Origin: Akebia trifoliata
Lineage: Eukaryota > Streptophyta > Magnoliopsida > Ranunculales > Lardizabalaceae
NCBI GenBank assembly: GCA_017979445.1
Contig: JADQWC010000613.1
Coordinates: 1-64,000, forward strand
DNA: 64,000 nt
Reading direction: 5' to 3'
Position numbers and translations under genes: made by a program
Shown here: positions 47,503-58,444 of the stretch, piece by piece
Numbering within the stretch: the stretch's first letter is position 1
Layout of the letters: each line of letters opens with the position of its first letter
Notes under the pieces: generated by a model
The model's database searches: none
What the model saw: the letters and a program-made list of their open reading frames with translations, nothing else
Told to the model about the DNA's origin: nothing

Positions 47503-48250
47503 CCTTGATTACAGACATACATCTGAAAGCTTGTATTTTATTTTTAAACTTGACCCATCTGTTGTGGATATTCCTTCTGTGGTTTTTTCGAAGTATTTAG
47601 TTGGGATAATACCTTCTTGTATAATATTTAGATCTGCCCCTGAATCGACTAAGGCCACAATTGTTATCATAAATTCTTTGTTAACAATAAGTTGGACATT
47701 GATAAAATACTTTTGATATTGTATTTTATTTATTATTTGAATATAATTTTCTTCTTCTTCTTCTTCTTCTAAGACTTCTTTTTTGTTTATGGTTGTTAAA
47801 GCTTAGTATGTCAATTTGTTCTTGTTGTTCTTTACATACTTTGTTTAATCTTTTGATTTCTTCTTTAACTTGGTTTATTTCTTTTTGTAAATCTTGTATA
47901 GTTATTTCTTTTCTTTGTGTTTTATCAAACTTTTTAAATATTTCTTGTAAGTTATAACTTGGTACGTCTTTAATCATTGATTATTCTTTCTTTATTGAAT
48001 CTCTTAATTGTAAGAGGCATCATTTCTGTAGGTCGGGGTTTTCTATTTTATCTATATAGTCAAATAATATTTTTTTGTTTTTTTGTTAATACATTTACTA
48101 ATTTACATCTACATGTGGTGTTACAAAACTGTAATGGTTTGTTTGTGTCTTCCTTAGATTGTGTATTATTGTCACTCGAACTTTCCATATCATCCAATTC
48201 ATATTCTGTCTCATTACTTGAATAATTTGAATTAATCATTAAGTTGGATA
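47503..48250 (-). pseudogene. Endogenous pararetrovirus fragment A: capsid-protease linker and start of protease
   Basis: The minus strand has an acidic segment, then MIKDVPSYNLQEIFKKF..., a predicted coiled coil (47977-47800), then after a frame break in an expanded (TTC)n run the start of an aspartic protease with a D-S-G active site. The sequence is cut at 47503 by the large LTR element and resumes at 18101. Nearly collinear with the second copy at 55740-56460, which helps identify it. Confidence 0.75.
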
Positions 48251-49560
48251 ATTGTATTTTTAAATTTTCATCTATTTCTAATTCATTTATTTTTTGTTTT
48301 ACTTTACACTGATTTTTGTAGTGTCCTATCTTCCTGCATTTATAACATGTAGGTGTCTTTTTTGGTTCGTTTGTTGATTTTGGGAACGTGCAAAATGTTT
48401 TTTCTTTGGTTTTGTTCTTCTATAAGATTGACCTTTTGATAAAGGAGTTGTTGTTGGTTTGTGTTTATATCTATATCTACCATATTGGGGGTGAAATTTT
48501 TTTGAACGTTTGGAGGTTTTGGAAGGAGAGGAAGTGAAAGGGGGAGGAAGGTCGCATTGTTCACAGAATTGTCCTAATTTTCTACGGTTGAAAAAACGAT
48601 CTTGTTTAAGTTTGTGTTGAAGTCGTAGATCATTACAAAGTTTAAGTCCTTCTAAATGGATAAAACAAATGATTTATTTATAAATAAGATCATTGTATAG
48701 GATGTTTCCATTGTTAAGAGATCTGATTTTCGTTCTTACCTTTTTTGCAAATAGTGTGGGAAAGTCAGAAATAAATTTTTCTTTCCAAAAGTTTTGATTG
48801 TAGTCAGTTCTTACCATTACTTTAGTAAGGAAAATATCTTTATACCATCGGAAATCATGAAGTTTTGGGCATTTTAAATTTGTTAGTAACTCAGCGGATC
48901 TATCTCTATATTGGTTTGGATCTCCTATGAAATGTTTTATTATAACATAACTTAGGGTATTAACCGCATCTCCTATGTCTTGTCCTTGTTCATATTTAAT
49001 GGGTCTTCCATCCTCAGTAGTTTTGTTTTTTGTAGAATGAAAGTTTTTTGGTCTGGTGTGATATAGTTATCCCACCATCCTTTTATTTGTCCTGTAAAGC
49101 CTGAGACTAATCTTTGGGTTATTTGGTGGTTAGAAGCATATGGTCGAGCTGTAGTAGAGACCATTGCCATTTCTTGTAATAATTCTAAGATATTGTATTC
49201 TGTTAATCCGTCTATGTTCCATTCATAAAGGAATTTTCCATTATAAACTGATTGTGTCATCATACTTTTTTCTTCGTATTGGGTATTTATTGGGCTAGGT
49301 CTTTTGTAATAATTAGTCATCATTGGTCTGTTGTACCTAGATGCATGAAAGGTTGTTGCCATATTTATTTGTTTTTCCTGAAATTGTTGGGTAATTTCTT
49401 GAAGTTCTGTTTCTGAGATATCTATTTTTGAGTTTGTTTCTGAACTCGTGTCTTCTGATTGTTTTTTCAAATGATATACAACTGTTATTTCTTTTCCTTT
49501 TCCTAGACTTAATTTAGCAAGTTTGTTATTTATTCCTTGTAGCATTTCTTGTTCACCTGG
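48251..49560 (-). pseudogene. Endogenous pararetrovirus fragment A: coat protein
   Basis: The 49545-48973 frame has a threonine/lysine-rich start and, near its end, GFTGQIKGWWDNY, the core motif of caulimovirid coat proteins. After a gap with stops, 48360-48300 reads CYKCRKIGHYKNQC, the CxxCxxxxHxxxxC zinc knuckle that closes the coat-protein region of Caulimoviridae. Several frame breaks separate the parts, so no protein can be made. Best fit is the Florendovirus/Petuvirus side of the family. Confidence 0.75.
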
Positions 49561-50500
49561 TATATTTATTCTTAAGTCTTTTGGTATTTCATATGGAGTA
49601 AAAATGAGAATTTTTTCTTCTATATAGGTAGTAGTTTTTGCCTTAAGCTCAGGGATTTTTTTTTTCTGTATAAAGATTTTCTATACGTATTAATTGATCT
49701 CCAATGGAAGTAAGATACTTGTTTGTGTAATTGTTTTGTTTCATAATATTATCTAAGTCTCTTAATTTTGGATCTTTATCTAAATCTTTAAAGTCTACTG
49801 ATTTATAGGGAGAGCTTATGACTATGTCTTTATGTACAGAAATTACTATTTCATTTACTGGAGGTGGATGAATAGATTCTATTTGACTTATTTTTGGAAT
49901 ATCCCAAAGTTTTGATTTTATAACATTTATGTGTTGATTTTTAAAAGGTTTCTTGAAATGGTTATAGTACCAGTCAAAAAATGGTTTTTCTTTATGTATT
50001 TATTTAAATGGTCATAATAAAATTTCCAGACTTGGTCTTGGTATTTTTCTGACTTATCTTCAAATTTTGCTATGAATGGTGACGTGACATATTCTAATTT
50101 TATTTTTGGTATGTTAGGTTGAAAGTCCTATTTTTTCTATTACATGTATTTTGGGGGAATCATCTTGCATTTGTGATTGCGTAGGAGATGAATTAGGAGA
50201 ATGTTGGGTAAAAGTCATTTTTCTAGGGTCTTGGTAATATGGTACTGGAATTGTTTCATCTTTAATCCCTTTAAGTTTTAATTCTCTACTAGTTGAGGCT
50301 CTACTTGTAGATATTCTTCTTGAGACCATATCATTTTGTAAGGGAATTGTAGTGACCGAACTAGTTTCATCTATTAATATTATTGACCTTTTAAAGGAGG
50401 GAAAATTAATTTCTATGTTTCCATCTGGGTATTGTATAATTGACTTAGGTTCTTTGTTTTCTGGTACTTGTGTTGGACCTTCACCTGTTAGATTCCAAGT
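49561..50500 (-). pseudogene. Endogenous pararetrovirus fragment A: movement-coat spacer region
   Basis: Collinear filler between the movement and coat-protein pieces of the viral polyprotein. It has Ser/Thr-rich, low-conservation frames (for example 50329-50114, with RRISTSRASTSRELK) broken by stops. No domain recognised. Confidence 0.5.
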
Positions 50501-51226
50501 TGTAGGTGATTAGATTTCATTCCAAGTTATCTTTTTTGGTACTAATTTATTTGACTTGTAAATATTACTTTGTAATAATAATGTTTCTCCTTCTAATGAT
50601 GTTTTATTTAGAGCACCTGGATTTATTGTTGTTTGCATGATTTTATAAACTATTCTGAATATTAAGGCTAATGGTTGTGATCTTGGTATCATGTTGTATC
50701 ATGAGGTTTGGATATTTAAACTTAAGACTTTCATTATTCTTGGGTCTGTTAGTGCTACTGTAAAATTGGGAAAGCTGTCAAAATAAATAGGGCCATCACA
50801 GAGACTTGATTCAACTAATCCTAATAGGGAATCTAAGAAGACTAGGTGTCTTTTATCTCTTAAGCATAATAAGACTGAGTCTTTTAAACCTATTCTAGTT
50901 AAAGGTTTAATACCTACTTGAACTAGTCCTATATGAAGAAACTTGTGTTTTTGCTGATGTTTCATAATTTAATCTTTTAAAAATAATTCAACAGTTTGAT
51001 GTTCTGATAGTAAAGAAATTGTCTGTTCACAGACTTTTATGGTGTAATCTATTTTTATAATAAAGTTTCCTTTTATATATATATTTTTAATGGGTACCAT
51101 TAGTATATTCCAGTTATGTATACTTGTTTCTATATCAACAATAGAATTTTCTTTCATATTTAAGACATCTGGGTTTTCTGGATCTGAACTATGTCTTCCA
51201 GAGACAAATTTAATTAAGGAATTCAT
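50501..51226 (-). pseudogene. Endogenous pararetrovirus fragment A: 30K-type movement protein
   Basis: Starts at an ATG at 51226. The pieces 51226-50969, 50965-50699 and 50692-50510 are separated by single stops or a small frame change. The middle piece has the 30K-superfamily pattern: GVQVG-like IGLVQVGIKPLTR, LCLRDKRHLVF, DSLLG.....LCDGPIYF, P.FTVAL.DP. This kind of movement protein at the front of the polyprotein is typical of Petuvirus and Florendovirus. Broken, so not functional. Confidence 0.72.
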
Positions 51227-51342
51227 ATTAAACTATGTGCTAGATAATCTTCCGGACTGTCAATGGTTTACTCCCGGAATTTGGCTCACTTGACCATGAA
51301 GGGATACGCGAGTTGGGTCAGATGAAGATTCTGGTAGATAGT

Positions 51343-51760
51343 TTATTATGAATGAAATGTAATGCCATTTGGGCTAAAAAATGCTCCAAGTGAATTTAAA
51401 AAAATAATGAATGATATTTTCAACTAATTTTCAAAATTCATAATAGTATACATAGACGATGTTTTAATATATTCCAAATCTATAGAAAAACATTGGAAAC
51501 ACTTAGAAATTTTTGTTAACACAATTAAGTTTCATGGGCTGGTAGTTTCAACACCAAAAATAATATTATTCCATACTCAAATAAGGTTTCTAGGGCACAA
51601 CATTTTAAATGGAACCATTATTCCAATTGATAGATCATTGCAATTTGCAAATAAACTTCTTAATGAAATAAAAGACAAAAAATAGTTGCAAAGATTCCTA
51701 GGTAGCCTTAATTATATAAAAGATTTTTATCAAAAACTTCATATTATAGCCAAACCATTA
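51343..51760 (+). repeat. Inverted repeat arm 1 (pararetrovirus reverse transcriptase)
   Basis: Matches 54502-54917 in the opposite orientation with scattered changes. Arms are about 415 bp and 2.7 kb apart. Both arms hold the same part of the viral reverse transcriptase. Confidence 0.8.
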
Positions 51761-52283
51761 TTCCAAAGATTAAGAAAGAAGACTCCAAAATGGACAGCAG
51801 TCCATACAGAAGCAATTAGACAATTAAAACTAAGATTACAAGAAATTTCTTTTTTAAATATTCCTGATCCCAAATTAACAAAAATAGTAGAGACAGATGC
51901 AAGTGACCTAGGATATGGAGGAATATTGAAACAAAAAAAAAATAAACAAGAACAACTAATCAGGTTTACTTCTGGAGCTTGGAACCTAACACAACAAAGA
52001 TATTCAACAGTAAAAAAATGAGATTTTATCTATAGTTTTGTGTATTTCAAAATTTCAAGAAGATTTATTAAATCAAGAATTTCTTTTAAGAATAGACTGC
52101 AAGTCAGCAAAATTTGTTTTAGAAAAAGATGTTAAAAATATTGCTTCAAAACATATTTTCGCCAGATGGCAAGCTATACTATCAATTTTTAATTTCGAAA
52201 TAGAATATATAAAAGGAGAAGCTAATTATATTCCAGATTTTCTTACTAGAGAATTTTTACAAGGCAAAAAAGATGACAGATAA
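51355..52283 (+). pseudogene. Endogenous pararetrovirus fragment B: reverse transcriptase and RNase H
   Basis: The plus-strand frame starts with MPFGLKNAPSEF and includes VYIDDVLIYS (YIDD active site, about 51450), a thumb region, then LQRFLGSLNYI, a connection segment, and RNase H with VETDASDLGYGG, LRIDCKSAKF and FEIEYIKGEANYIPDFLTRE. Stops near 51426, 51684 and 52019 interrupt it. The finger domain at the N-terminus is absent because the fragment begins inside the inverted repeat. Clearly Caulimoviridae-like. Confidence 0.82.
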
Positions 52284-53504
52284 TCCAAGTTTCTCCCTAT
52301 CAAAACCCAGGTCAAAGATTTCTTATGCAATGTCAACTCCAGTACCAAATGCTATTCCAGTTAATCCTTCACAATTTAGCTCTCCAAGTAATCTCCCAAA
52401 CAAATTTCAAGTACTAGGAACCACCAGTCCAGTAAAATCTTATGCCTAAATAATAACCGATTCTTCCTCCCAAAACCCCTCAGACATCGAACACATTCCT
52501 ACTTTTTCTTTAAAACCTTAGTATATCTATAAACCTAATTTAATTCCAATAATGGCAGTAGAACCTGAACTAGAGAAATCATGTCCAAAAACCTTTGCTC
52601 AATCAATCTTTATAAAACCAAACCAGTTCATCTCCTCAATTCTAATAAAAACTCAAAGGTTTTATGAATTTGTTCTAGTAGATACAGATTCTGCTCTTAT
52701 TACCCATGTTCCAGACAAAAATGACCCCAATAAATTTTTTTATTCAAAGTGTCAGATTTTAAAAGTTCTTACCCTCACCACTTGGGGACAAAACCCAAAT
52801 ACCATGAAAAGGTTCTCCCAAACATTCAATCCCCAGTTCTACAATTATTGGGATTACCAAAAAGCCTGGTTTAATACTTTCACATTTCAAAATGAACAAT
52901 ATAACCAGTCATGATTTTTTCTATTCAATGATCAGATCAAGGTTCAATTTCCTAATTGGTTCACTGAATGGTGGACCCAATATGGACCAATCCCAGCCAT
53001 TTTACCAGTACCAGTTCATGAATGATTCTAGTTTTTTATTCAGAATTTCTCTGCTCCAAACAATTTGTTAAAAATTTCAAACTTGTTACTCTTTTTTGCA
53101 CAATTTTCATTAGCATAGATTTCTTGTTGGGAATACTGTATGGGAACTATATCCCAACTCCAATCAAACCCATTTTTAGCAAGAAAATTCAAAGTAAAAT
53201 GGTAGGTAAACTTACGATTTGAGAAAGTCACCAAGGTAGGTGTCACAACATGGCTCCACAATCATCCGCAACAATCAAGAATCACTGTACCAAATTTTTT
53301 AGAATTTTCATTATCCAAGTCACAGATCCAGTTCAGATTAGCAGGTGCTGCTACCAAGGCAGAAATGCGTAAACATTTGTTGGAAGCTTTATCTCAAGTT
53401 GATGAAGAAAAATAATCAGATAATCTCAAAGACTTCACTTTACTCAATGAAGATGACTGTGAGGGGATTCTTCCCCCTTATCATTATCAGAATCAGTAAT
53501 ATGA
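52284..53504 (+). pseudogene. Endogenous pararetrovirus fragment B: second ORF, unknown function
   Basis: Follows RNase H on the same strand. The 52552-52914 frame has FAQSIFIKPNQFISSILIKT, FYEFVLVDTDSALITHV, FYSKCQILKVLTL and FNPQFYNYWDYQKAWFN. After a stop comes NWFTEWWTQYGPIPAILP near 52955-53010. After a frame change around 53040-53230, a conserved-looking tail reads GAATKAEMRKHLLEALSQVD and CEGILPPYHYQNQ, ending near 53500. This position and the aromatic-rich pattern fit the second ORF of florendoviruses, whose role I cannot state. Broken by stops. Confidence 0.6.
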
Positions 53505-54248
53505 AAAATCAAATCAACTAGAGATCCGGTGTCCTGTAAACTGTAAATGTTTAAAGTTAAATAATTGTCCATTTTATGAACTGTAAGGCACTAGCCATAG
53601 TTTTGTACAATTTCAAGTTTTGTAATAGATAAAGATTAATCTTTAGTGAGAAACCACCCAAAGGCAGTCGCTCATGTGCTGTTAAAGATTCTTCTTTAAT
53701 AGGGGTCACCAAGTAGTTCTTATCCATTCCCTTTTAATCAGCTAGCTATCTCAAATTTTTTTGAAAAACATCTATTTCTTTTCAAAACAGCCACCTGTCT
53801 CTATCTGTTTCGAAGAAAATCTTGTCTCCTTATTAAAACAATATACCCTCAATTATCTATTCCCTTTTGGATTAGCCAGTTGTCTTGATAATTTTCGAGA
53901 ATCATCTATTTCTTTTCAAACCAACCACCTATCCCTATACTATTCGGATTCCAAAATCCCAATTTCAAATCTGTAGCCTTTAAAAAGAGGCGAAAACTTT
54001 TGAAGGAAGGCATCAGATTTACACATAAATCTTTCTTCTCTCAAAACCTAGAAACAACCCTCCAACTTTCCCTCACAACCTTTTATCTCTTTAGTAAAAC
54101 CATCTGTCCTATAAACACTTCCCATTCAGACCATCAACCAAAATTCCAAGAGTCAAAAAACTACTTTGGTAACTTTTTAACTTTTTACTATTATAACTTT
54201 TACTTCTCTGTAATATTGTTTTATATTAAAGTTTTAAAGTTCTAATTT
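53505..54248 (+). promoter_or_regulatory. Putative pararetroviral intergenic region and promoter
   Basis: The non-coding stretch between the second ORF and the next ATG at 54249, where plant pararetroviruses keep their pregenomic RNA promoter. A TATA-like CTTTAAAAAGAGGCG lies near 53977-53991, about 260 bp before the ATG. The block GAAACCACCCAAAGGCAGTC near 53650 is reminiscent of enhancer-side sequences of such promoters, but I have no proof of activity. Confidence 0.4.
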
Positions 54249-54500
54249 CATGCCTAGATATAATTTCAATATTGAAGAACGATATCAATTTCTTAGAGTT
54301 TATTTAGCAAATTTAATTACTATAGAACTCTCATACTTAGAACAAGGGAGACCTAGGGACCAAAGGTACTAGGATAACCGTATTTTACTTATAGAAACTA
54401 AACAAGAATTTAATTTAGTTTCCAAATTAAGATTTGAAGAAAGAAATCCTTGGGTAAGATTTTTATCAGAAGAACAACGTATAAGATTTAGATTTTAGAT
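54249..54500 (+). pseudogene. Endogenous pararetrovirus fragment B: start of the next viral ORF
   Basis: From the ATG at 54249 a coding-like frame (MPRYNFNIEERYQFLRVYLA, then LLIETKQEFNLVSKLRFEER and NPWVRFLSEEQ) runs 83 codons with one stop near 54369, and ends at TAG near 54498, right at the inverted repeat. I do not recognise a domain. Position suggests a small ORF or the polyprotein beginning. Confidence 0.4.
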
Positions 54501-54501
54501 T

Positions 54502-54917
54502 TAATGGTTTGGTTATAATATGAAGGTTTTGATAAAAATCTTTTATATAATTAAGGCTACCTAGGAATCTTTGCAACTATTTTTTGTCTTTTATTTCATC
54601 AGAAAATTTATTTGCAAATTGCAATGATCTATCAATTGGAATAATGGTTCCATTTAAAATGTTGTGCCCTAGAAACCATTTGAGTCTGGAATAATACTAT
54701 TTTTGGTGCTGAAACTACCAGCCCATGAAACTTAATTGTGTTAACAAAAATTTCTAAGTGTTTCCAATGTTGTTCTATAAATTTGGAATATATTAAAACA
54801 TCGTCTATGTATACTATTATGAATTTTGAAAATTGGTTAAAAATATCATTCATTATTTTTTAAAATTTACTTGGAGTATTTTTGAGCCCAAATGGCATTA
54901 CATTCCATTCATAATGA
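54502..54917 (-). repeat. Inverted repeat arm 2 (pararetrovirus reverse transcriptase)
   Basis: Reverse complement match of 51343-51760. The homology ends at CAAACCATTA on both arms. Confidence 0.8.
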
Positions 54918-55390
54918 CCAAATAGTACAGTGAAAGCAGTTTTATATCTTTCTTTTTCTACTACTTGTATTTCCCAAAATCCTAACTTCATATCAAATTT
55001 TGAGAAAATTCTTGCCTCATATAATCTGTTTAAGAGGTCTTTTTTATTTGGGATTGGATATTAATCCATCTAAGAGCATCATTTAGAGGCTTATAATTTA
55101 TTACTAATCTAAGAGTTCCTCTTTCTATTTCTGAATGTTTTTAGACATAAAATACTGAACAACTCCAAGGAGAATTACTGGGCCTTATTAGTTTTTTTTC
55201 TAATAGGTCTTGTATTTCTTTTTATAATATTCTAAAGTTTCTTTATTCATTTGAATTGGTCTTGCTTTAGTTTTAATGGTTTTCTCATCAAATTCTGATT
55301 TATAGGGAAGATTGATCTCATGTTTTTTCTTATGCCAGAAGGCATTAGGTAGATTAGAGCAAACTTCCTTTTCTAGATTTTCTTTAAACT
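54557..55390 (-). pseudogene. Endogenous pararetrovirus fragment C: reverse transcriptase
   Basis: Minus-strand reverse transcriptase carrying the finger part missing from fragment B (about 55300-54920) and the palm with IVYIDDVLIYSKF (about 54815-54780). Stops near 55140, 55063 and 54860, and a small deletion near 54670, break it. It continues upstream directly into the protease at 55392-55930, as in the viral polyprotein. Confidence 0.78.
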
Positions 55391-55930
55391 TTTATATTTT
55401 GATCTTGAGATTTGAGTCTTTTAACTGTTCTTCTATTTTTAAAAAGTTTACTTCTTGCTTTAGGAATTTTAATTGTTTTTCTTTCTTAGCTACCATGTTA
55501 ATAGTATTCTTTATGGCTTTGTTCTTAATTATGTCTATTTCTCTTTCTTGGGGTTCTTGTATGAATTTAAAGTGTATTTCTTGTTCTAAGAGTCTGCATT
55601 TAATGCCTGTATGATTTACTGTGAAAGGCTGTATTAATGCTAAGAATGGTGTTCCTAGAATTACAAACTTTATTAGGTTTTTTACTAAAATAAAATTGGT
55701 ACTTATACATATACCTTGGTTACAAACATGTACATCTGAAAGCTTGTATTTTATTTTTAAACTTGACCCATCTGCTGTGGATATTCCTTCTTTGATTTTT
55801 TCGAAGTATTTAGTTGGGATAATACCTTCTTGTATACAATTTAGATCTGCTCCTGAATCGACTAAGGCCACAATTGTTATCATAAATTCTTTGTTAACAA
55901 TAAGTTGGACATTAATAAACTACTTTTGAT
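55391..55930 (-). pseudogene. Endogenous pararetrovirus fragment C: aspartic protease
   Basis: The 55883-55392 frame has TIVALVDSGADLNCIQ (D-S-G catalytic motif) near its start, IIPTKYFEK, KYKLSDVHVCNQGICI, FVILGTPFL (flap and back strand), then a coiled segment leading into the reverse transcriptase. The protease core is open, making this the best preserved viral domain in the window. The same domain in fragment A is the one split by the large retrotransposon. Confidence 0.82.
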
Positions 55931-55989
55931 ATTGTATTTTATTATTATTTGAATATAATTTTCCTCTTCTTCTTTTTCTAAGACTTCTT

Positions 55990-56671
55990 TTTGTTTATGA
56001 TTGTTAAAGCTAGTATGTCAATTTGTTCTTGTTGTTATTTACATATTTTGTTTAATCTTTTGATTTCTTCTTTAACTTGGTTTATTTCTTTTTGTAAATC
56101 TTGTATAGTTATTTCTTTTCTTTGTGTTTTATCAAACTTTTTAAATATTTCTTGTAAGTTATAACTTGGTACGTCTTTAATCATTGATTCTTCTTTCTTT
56201 ATTGAATCTCTTAATTGTAAGAGGTATCCTTTCTGTAGGTCGGGGTTTTCTATTTTATCTATATAGTCAAATAATATTTTTTGTTCTCTTGTTAATACAT
56301 TTATTGATTTACATCTACATGTGGTGTTACAAAACTGTAATGGTTTGTTTGTGTCTTCCTTGGATTGTGTATTATTGTCACTCAAACTTTTCATATCATC
56401 CAATTCATATTCTGTTTTATTACTTGAATAATCTGAATTAATCATTAAGTTGGATAATTATATTTTTAAATTTTCATCTATTTCTAATTCATTTATTTTT
56501 TGTTTTACTTTACACTGGTTTTAGTAGTGTCCTATCTTCCCGCATTTATAACATGTAGGTGTCTTTTTTGTTCGTTTGTTGATTTTGGGAACGTGCAAAA
56601 TGTTTTTTCTTTGGTTTTGTTCTTCTATAAGATTGACCTTTTGATAAGGGAGTTGTTGTTGGTTTGTGTTT
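55990..56671 (-). pseudogene. Endogenous pararetrovirus fragment C: coat-protein zinc knuckle and linker
   Basis: The 56445-56035 frame is an acidic, Asn/Ser-rich stretch, then FCNTTCRCKSINVLTREQ, then a coiled coil (VPSYNLQEIF...EEIKRLNK). Upstream, about 56560-56500, the zinc-knuckle region is present with stops. It ends in an AT tract at 56672, where fragment A continues into coat protein. Confidence 0.75.
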
Positions 56672-57160
56672 ATATATATATATAATAAATTTATATTAAA
56701 AAATTATAAAAATAATTATTTTCAATTTAAATAAATTTATAAATTTTATAATTCTATTGAAATTTCGGCAACATCTCCTCCTAAAAATAAACATATGAAA
56801 TTTTTCTAATAAAAAAAATACATACATGATACACAATCCAACATCCACATAAAGATAAAAGGTGTTTTAATAATAAAGTAGTGATAATGAATTGCTTTTG
56901 GTGTTGGTAGTAAAGATGAAGGGTATTTTGATAGTAATTCTCTTTTGGAAGATGAAAGGTATTTTTATAATCCCTTTTTATTTTTTAAGGTTAGATTTGA
57001 TTGAAACTTTGATTAAAGATTAAGAGTATTTTAATAAAGATGAAGGGTATTTTGGAAGATGAAGGATATTTTGGTAAAGATGAAGGCTATTTTAGTAATC
57101 TCATTTCATTTTTTAAGGTTAAGTTTGGTTAAAAATTTAATTAAAGATGAAAAGTATTTT
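56672..57160. repeat. AT tract and diverged short repeats at the right edge of the pararetrovirus
   Basis: Starts with (TA)n at 56672-56690 where viral homology stops, then very AT-rich sequence. From 56850 a unit like AAAGATGAAGGGTATTTTGG recurs about seven times at uneven spacing, and a longer block (TTTTTTAAGGTTARRTTTG.TT) occurs twice, at about 56980 and 57110. Confidence 0.5.
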
Positions 57161-58039
<879 letters not shown>

Positions 58040-58444
58040 GATTTGCATCTCATCTCATATTTGATTAATAATGTAGATGTTGAGACTACTGTTTCTTTCA
58101 CAAGTTCAAAAGTTAGAAAATCTTATAGAATGATTCCCTTATTTTGTTCGACTCGTAAAAATGCCTAGACTTGTTTTGTAGGTTTGTTACTCAAATCTCA
58201 TTTTGTTATTTCATTTGATAACTAAATGAATATGATTTAGTGAAATCTGAAGAAATTTTTTTTTCTGGGAATTGCATTGCAAGGCATTTTTTATGAGTTC
58301 CTAGTGAATTAATCTACTTGGGATTTTTTTCCATTTTTCCAATCATTTTTTATCTTTGTTATGAAACTTATGTACTGCCTGTTGACTAAAATGGTTGTCA
58401 TGTCTTTCTTGTTCTTTAGAGGGGTTAATTGTGATAATAGATGA
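58040..58444. other. Intergenic; possible former 3' UTR of the uS13 fragment
   Basis: AT-rich, T-rich runs, no coding pattern. It may include the old 3' UTR of the uS13 exon. Ends in GATGA (58440-58444), the left target duplication of the solo LTR. Confidence 0.35.

Noticed and set aside
53040..53261. Minus-strand frame of 73 codons in the pararetrovirus block
   Set aside because: Antisense to the second viral ORF, with no support of its own.
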